Under the pieces are notes generated by a model. It was not told the origin of the DNA and did not search any database. It worked only from the letters and a program-made list of their open reading frames with translations. A DNA stretch of 45,450 nt from Aureobasidium sp. EXF-3400 (lineage: Eukaryota; Ascomycota; Dothideomycetes; Dothideales; Saccotheciaceae): assembly GCA_024195585.1 (NCBI GenBank), contig SWBL01000381.1, positions 1 through 45,450 of the forward strand, given 5' to 3'. Every line of letters starts with the position of its first letter. Position 1 is the first letter of the stretch. Position numbers and translations under genes: made by a program. This document shows positions 44,016 to 45,450 of the stretch, one piece after another.

Positions 44016-44615
44016 TCATGCATCATAGCAGGGAACGAAGCAGACATCCAGTCCATTCAGTATATGTGGTCGAAACATATCGAGCAGTGTCTCTAGATCA
44101 TGGAATCCAAGCGCTTTGTAGTGCCTGGATTCGACTGTTCGTACGATACGCTGGTCCAACGCCGACAGAATGGGCACACAGAGAGACCTTGCGCGACCAA
44201 TCAACTTGGTCACATCGAGCTCGACGTAAACTCGGCCGCTACTGACTCTGATGCGAAAAGTGGTAAAGAATCCATTCCAAAGTTCGTAGCGTATGGTCGC
44301 GTGTACATTGATAGAGACGATGTGGGTCATGTGGGCTTGTACGTTAGTAAGGAAGACGCCAGTCTGTGGTTTCAATATCATGTTCGGATCGCATGCTGGG
44401 TATGGTCGGCTGAGGTGAAACTCAAATTGGTTGCTGGAAAAGAGAATGGGTAGTGCTTCTTGCTGAATCTGATGACATGTAGCCAGCAATGGTGGCCGCT
44501 GAAGACTGTTCAGGAAAAGGCCTCGTGGTTCGCTCAACACATGATGGTAGATCTGATTGCGTATCTCAGGTGGCAGATGTAAGAATCCAACGGTCTTGGC
44601 TTGAGAGTCCATCAT
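44016..44615 (-). CDS. 2EXR/F-box-like domain protein of unknown function
   Basis: The intronless frame encodes 199 residues from the first ATG (44615). Near its N-terminus is LHLPPEIRNQIYHHVL, the hallmark of a large Pezizomycotina family annotated as 2EXR or F-box-like. After it come TCHQIQQEALPILFSSNQFEF, also typical (new residues after the Leu-rich part), and a less conserved C-terminal half. Such proteins are lineage-specific, numerous and mostly uncharacterised; an adaptor role in ubiquitin ligases is sometimes assumed but not shown. The frame stays open upstream for 33 codons without an ATG, so an upstream spliced exon cannot be ruled out. Confidence 0.8.
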   Translation of the reverse strand: MMDSQAKTVGFLHLPPEIRNQIYHHVLSEPRGLFLNSLQRPPLLATCHQIQQEALPILFSSNQFEFHLSRPYPACDPNMILKPQTGVFLTNVQAHMTHIVSINVHATIRYELWNGFFTTFRIRVSSGRVYVELDVTKLIGRARSLCVPILSALDQRIVRTVESRHYKALGFHDLETLLDMFRPHILNGLDVCFVPCYDA

Positions 44616-45107
44616 TCGAGCAGGTCGATGATTTGCGAAACAGTGTAGCGTGACTTGAGCAGACTTGACAATCCTTATATTGAACGATGTGTTTGCTGCT
44701 CCAAATGGCGGCACACGCGCGACGTGTACACGTGAATGCTTATAGACACAACTGCAAGATCAGCAGATATATAGATGGCAACGGCCAATAGACATGTTTT
44801 GTGACGTGCAAGTCACACACAACTTAGCAAGGCGATAGAAGGTGTACACAAACTCTTTCATTGTAATACTTCCATCATACCTATCACCTAAACATGTGAT
44901 CTCCAACAGCCTAAAAAAGACTCGATCTAAAACAACACTGCAACTTCTTTCTAGTTCATCTCCATGTTCGCCAACAATTTTCAAGGGCATAAGTCGTGTT
45001 TTTCGTAAGACGAGGCTGCTTCGAGATAGGCAAGAAGCCAGTCAAGAACAGCCAGACTTTTCACACAAGTATCCTAAGACCATATTATTGTCATCGTAGC
45101 GACAAAT
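44616..45107. other. Intergenic region between YOP1 and the 2EXR-like gene
   Basis: These 492 bases hold the YOP1-like 3' end and the presumed promoter of the 2EXR-like gene. No other coding sequence or RNA feature is supported. Confidence 0.5.
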
Positions 45108-45450
45108 TTACTGGGTCTTGGCGGTCCCAATAGGGCCCTGGTTGAAGAAGCGGCCGAAGAGAGGGTGGAGGAGGGAGTTGAAGACGATCTTGGCACCACT
45201 GGACGATGTTAGCATCAAGGGACAGGCTAGTGAAACTTGGAAGAGCTTACCCAGTCTGGGGGAGGGACATCCAGAGGACGAGGATGAACTTGAAGGTGTA
45301 GTAGAAGGCTGGAAGTATGTTAGTGAAACGTCAACGAGCTGCAGGGGAGCAGACGGGATAACGCACGGAACCAGTAGACGGCGTTGACGGCGCTCTCGAG
45401 AACGGTCAAGAAGGCGTAAGTGACCCAGTAGGTCAACCAGTGGGTGTCAT
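45108..45450 (-). CDS. YOP1: YOP1/REEP (TB2/DP1/HVA22) family ER-shaping protein, 3' part only
   Basis: Yop1 is an ER membrane protein that bends tubules together with reticulons. Only the C-terminal part is in the window. Exons (minus) are 45450-45367 (continuing beyond the edge), 45308-45249 and 45198-45108, with introns of 58 and 50 bases. The visible product, about 78 residues, starts DTHWLTYWVTYAFLTVLE, continues with VYWFPFYYTFKF and LWMSLPQTGGAKIVFNS, and ends HPLFGRFFNQGP plus a short polar tail. The D-T-x-W-L-T-Y-W pattern and the paired hydrophobic hairpins are the TB2/DP1 signature. The start and first hairpin are missing because of the window boundary, not a break in the gene. Confidence 0.9.

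Overview
The window is nuclear DNA from a filamentous ascomycete (Pezizomycotina). Most introns are 50-60 bases, with GT-AG ends and CTAAC/CTGAC-like branch sites. The genes are typical of this group: a WOPR-domain (Gti1/Pac2) regulator, a GSK-3 kinase, a fungal wax-synthase-like MBOAT protein and a 2EXR/F-box-like protein. Dothideomycetes is my best guess for class, but nothing seen proves it. I could not run any search, so gene names rest on recognising conserved motifs and on splicing that restores family-like proteins.

Layout. 1-1880: a repeat-rich leader carrying a 12-bp minisatellite, a 14-bp TCGA-anchored array and larger degenerate modules. 1886-4361 (+): a large acidic protein I cannot name. 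5485-6800 (-): FYV10/GID9 of the GID ubiquitin ligase. 7173-8856 (-): RBG1/DRG GTPase with 11 exons, two of its introns apparently GC-AG. 9292-10929 (+): wax-synthase-like MBOAT acyltransferase. 11340-12433 (-): succinyl-CoA ligase alpha. 13328-15079 (+): ELP3. 15412-15787 (-): the small V-ATPase f subunit, divergent from 16142-17620 (+): AP-2 mu. 17621-21950 holds no recognisable gene. 21954-23544 (+): GSK-3. 25235-27810 (+): CBP80. 27811-30112 is empty of supported genes. 30113-31534 (-): mitochondrial cardiolipin synthase. 32331-33887 (-): the WOPR regulator with an apparently spliced leader up to about 35050. From there to 42940 nothing convincing is coded. 42941-43765 (-): peptidyl-tRNA hydrolase. 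44016-44615 (-): 2EXR-like protein. 45108-45450 (-): 3' part of a YOP1/REEP gene cut by the window end.

The genes do not form a pathway cluster. They are mostly core housekeeping genes: ubiquitin ligase, translation GTPase, TCA cycle, tRNA modification, vacuolar acidification, endocytosis, cap binding, mitochondrial lipid and ribosome rescue. The parts that stand out are non-coding. These are the TCGA repeat leader, the roughly 9 kb free of recognisable genes upstream of the WOPR gene with a multi-intron leader, the GC-AG and stop-free 51-base introns, and an excess of the octamer TGCATGCA. I saw no tRNA, rRNA, CRISPR array, recognisable transposon or specialised-metabolism cluster.
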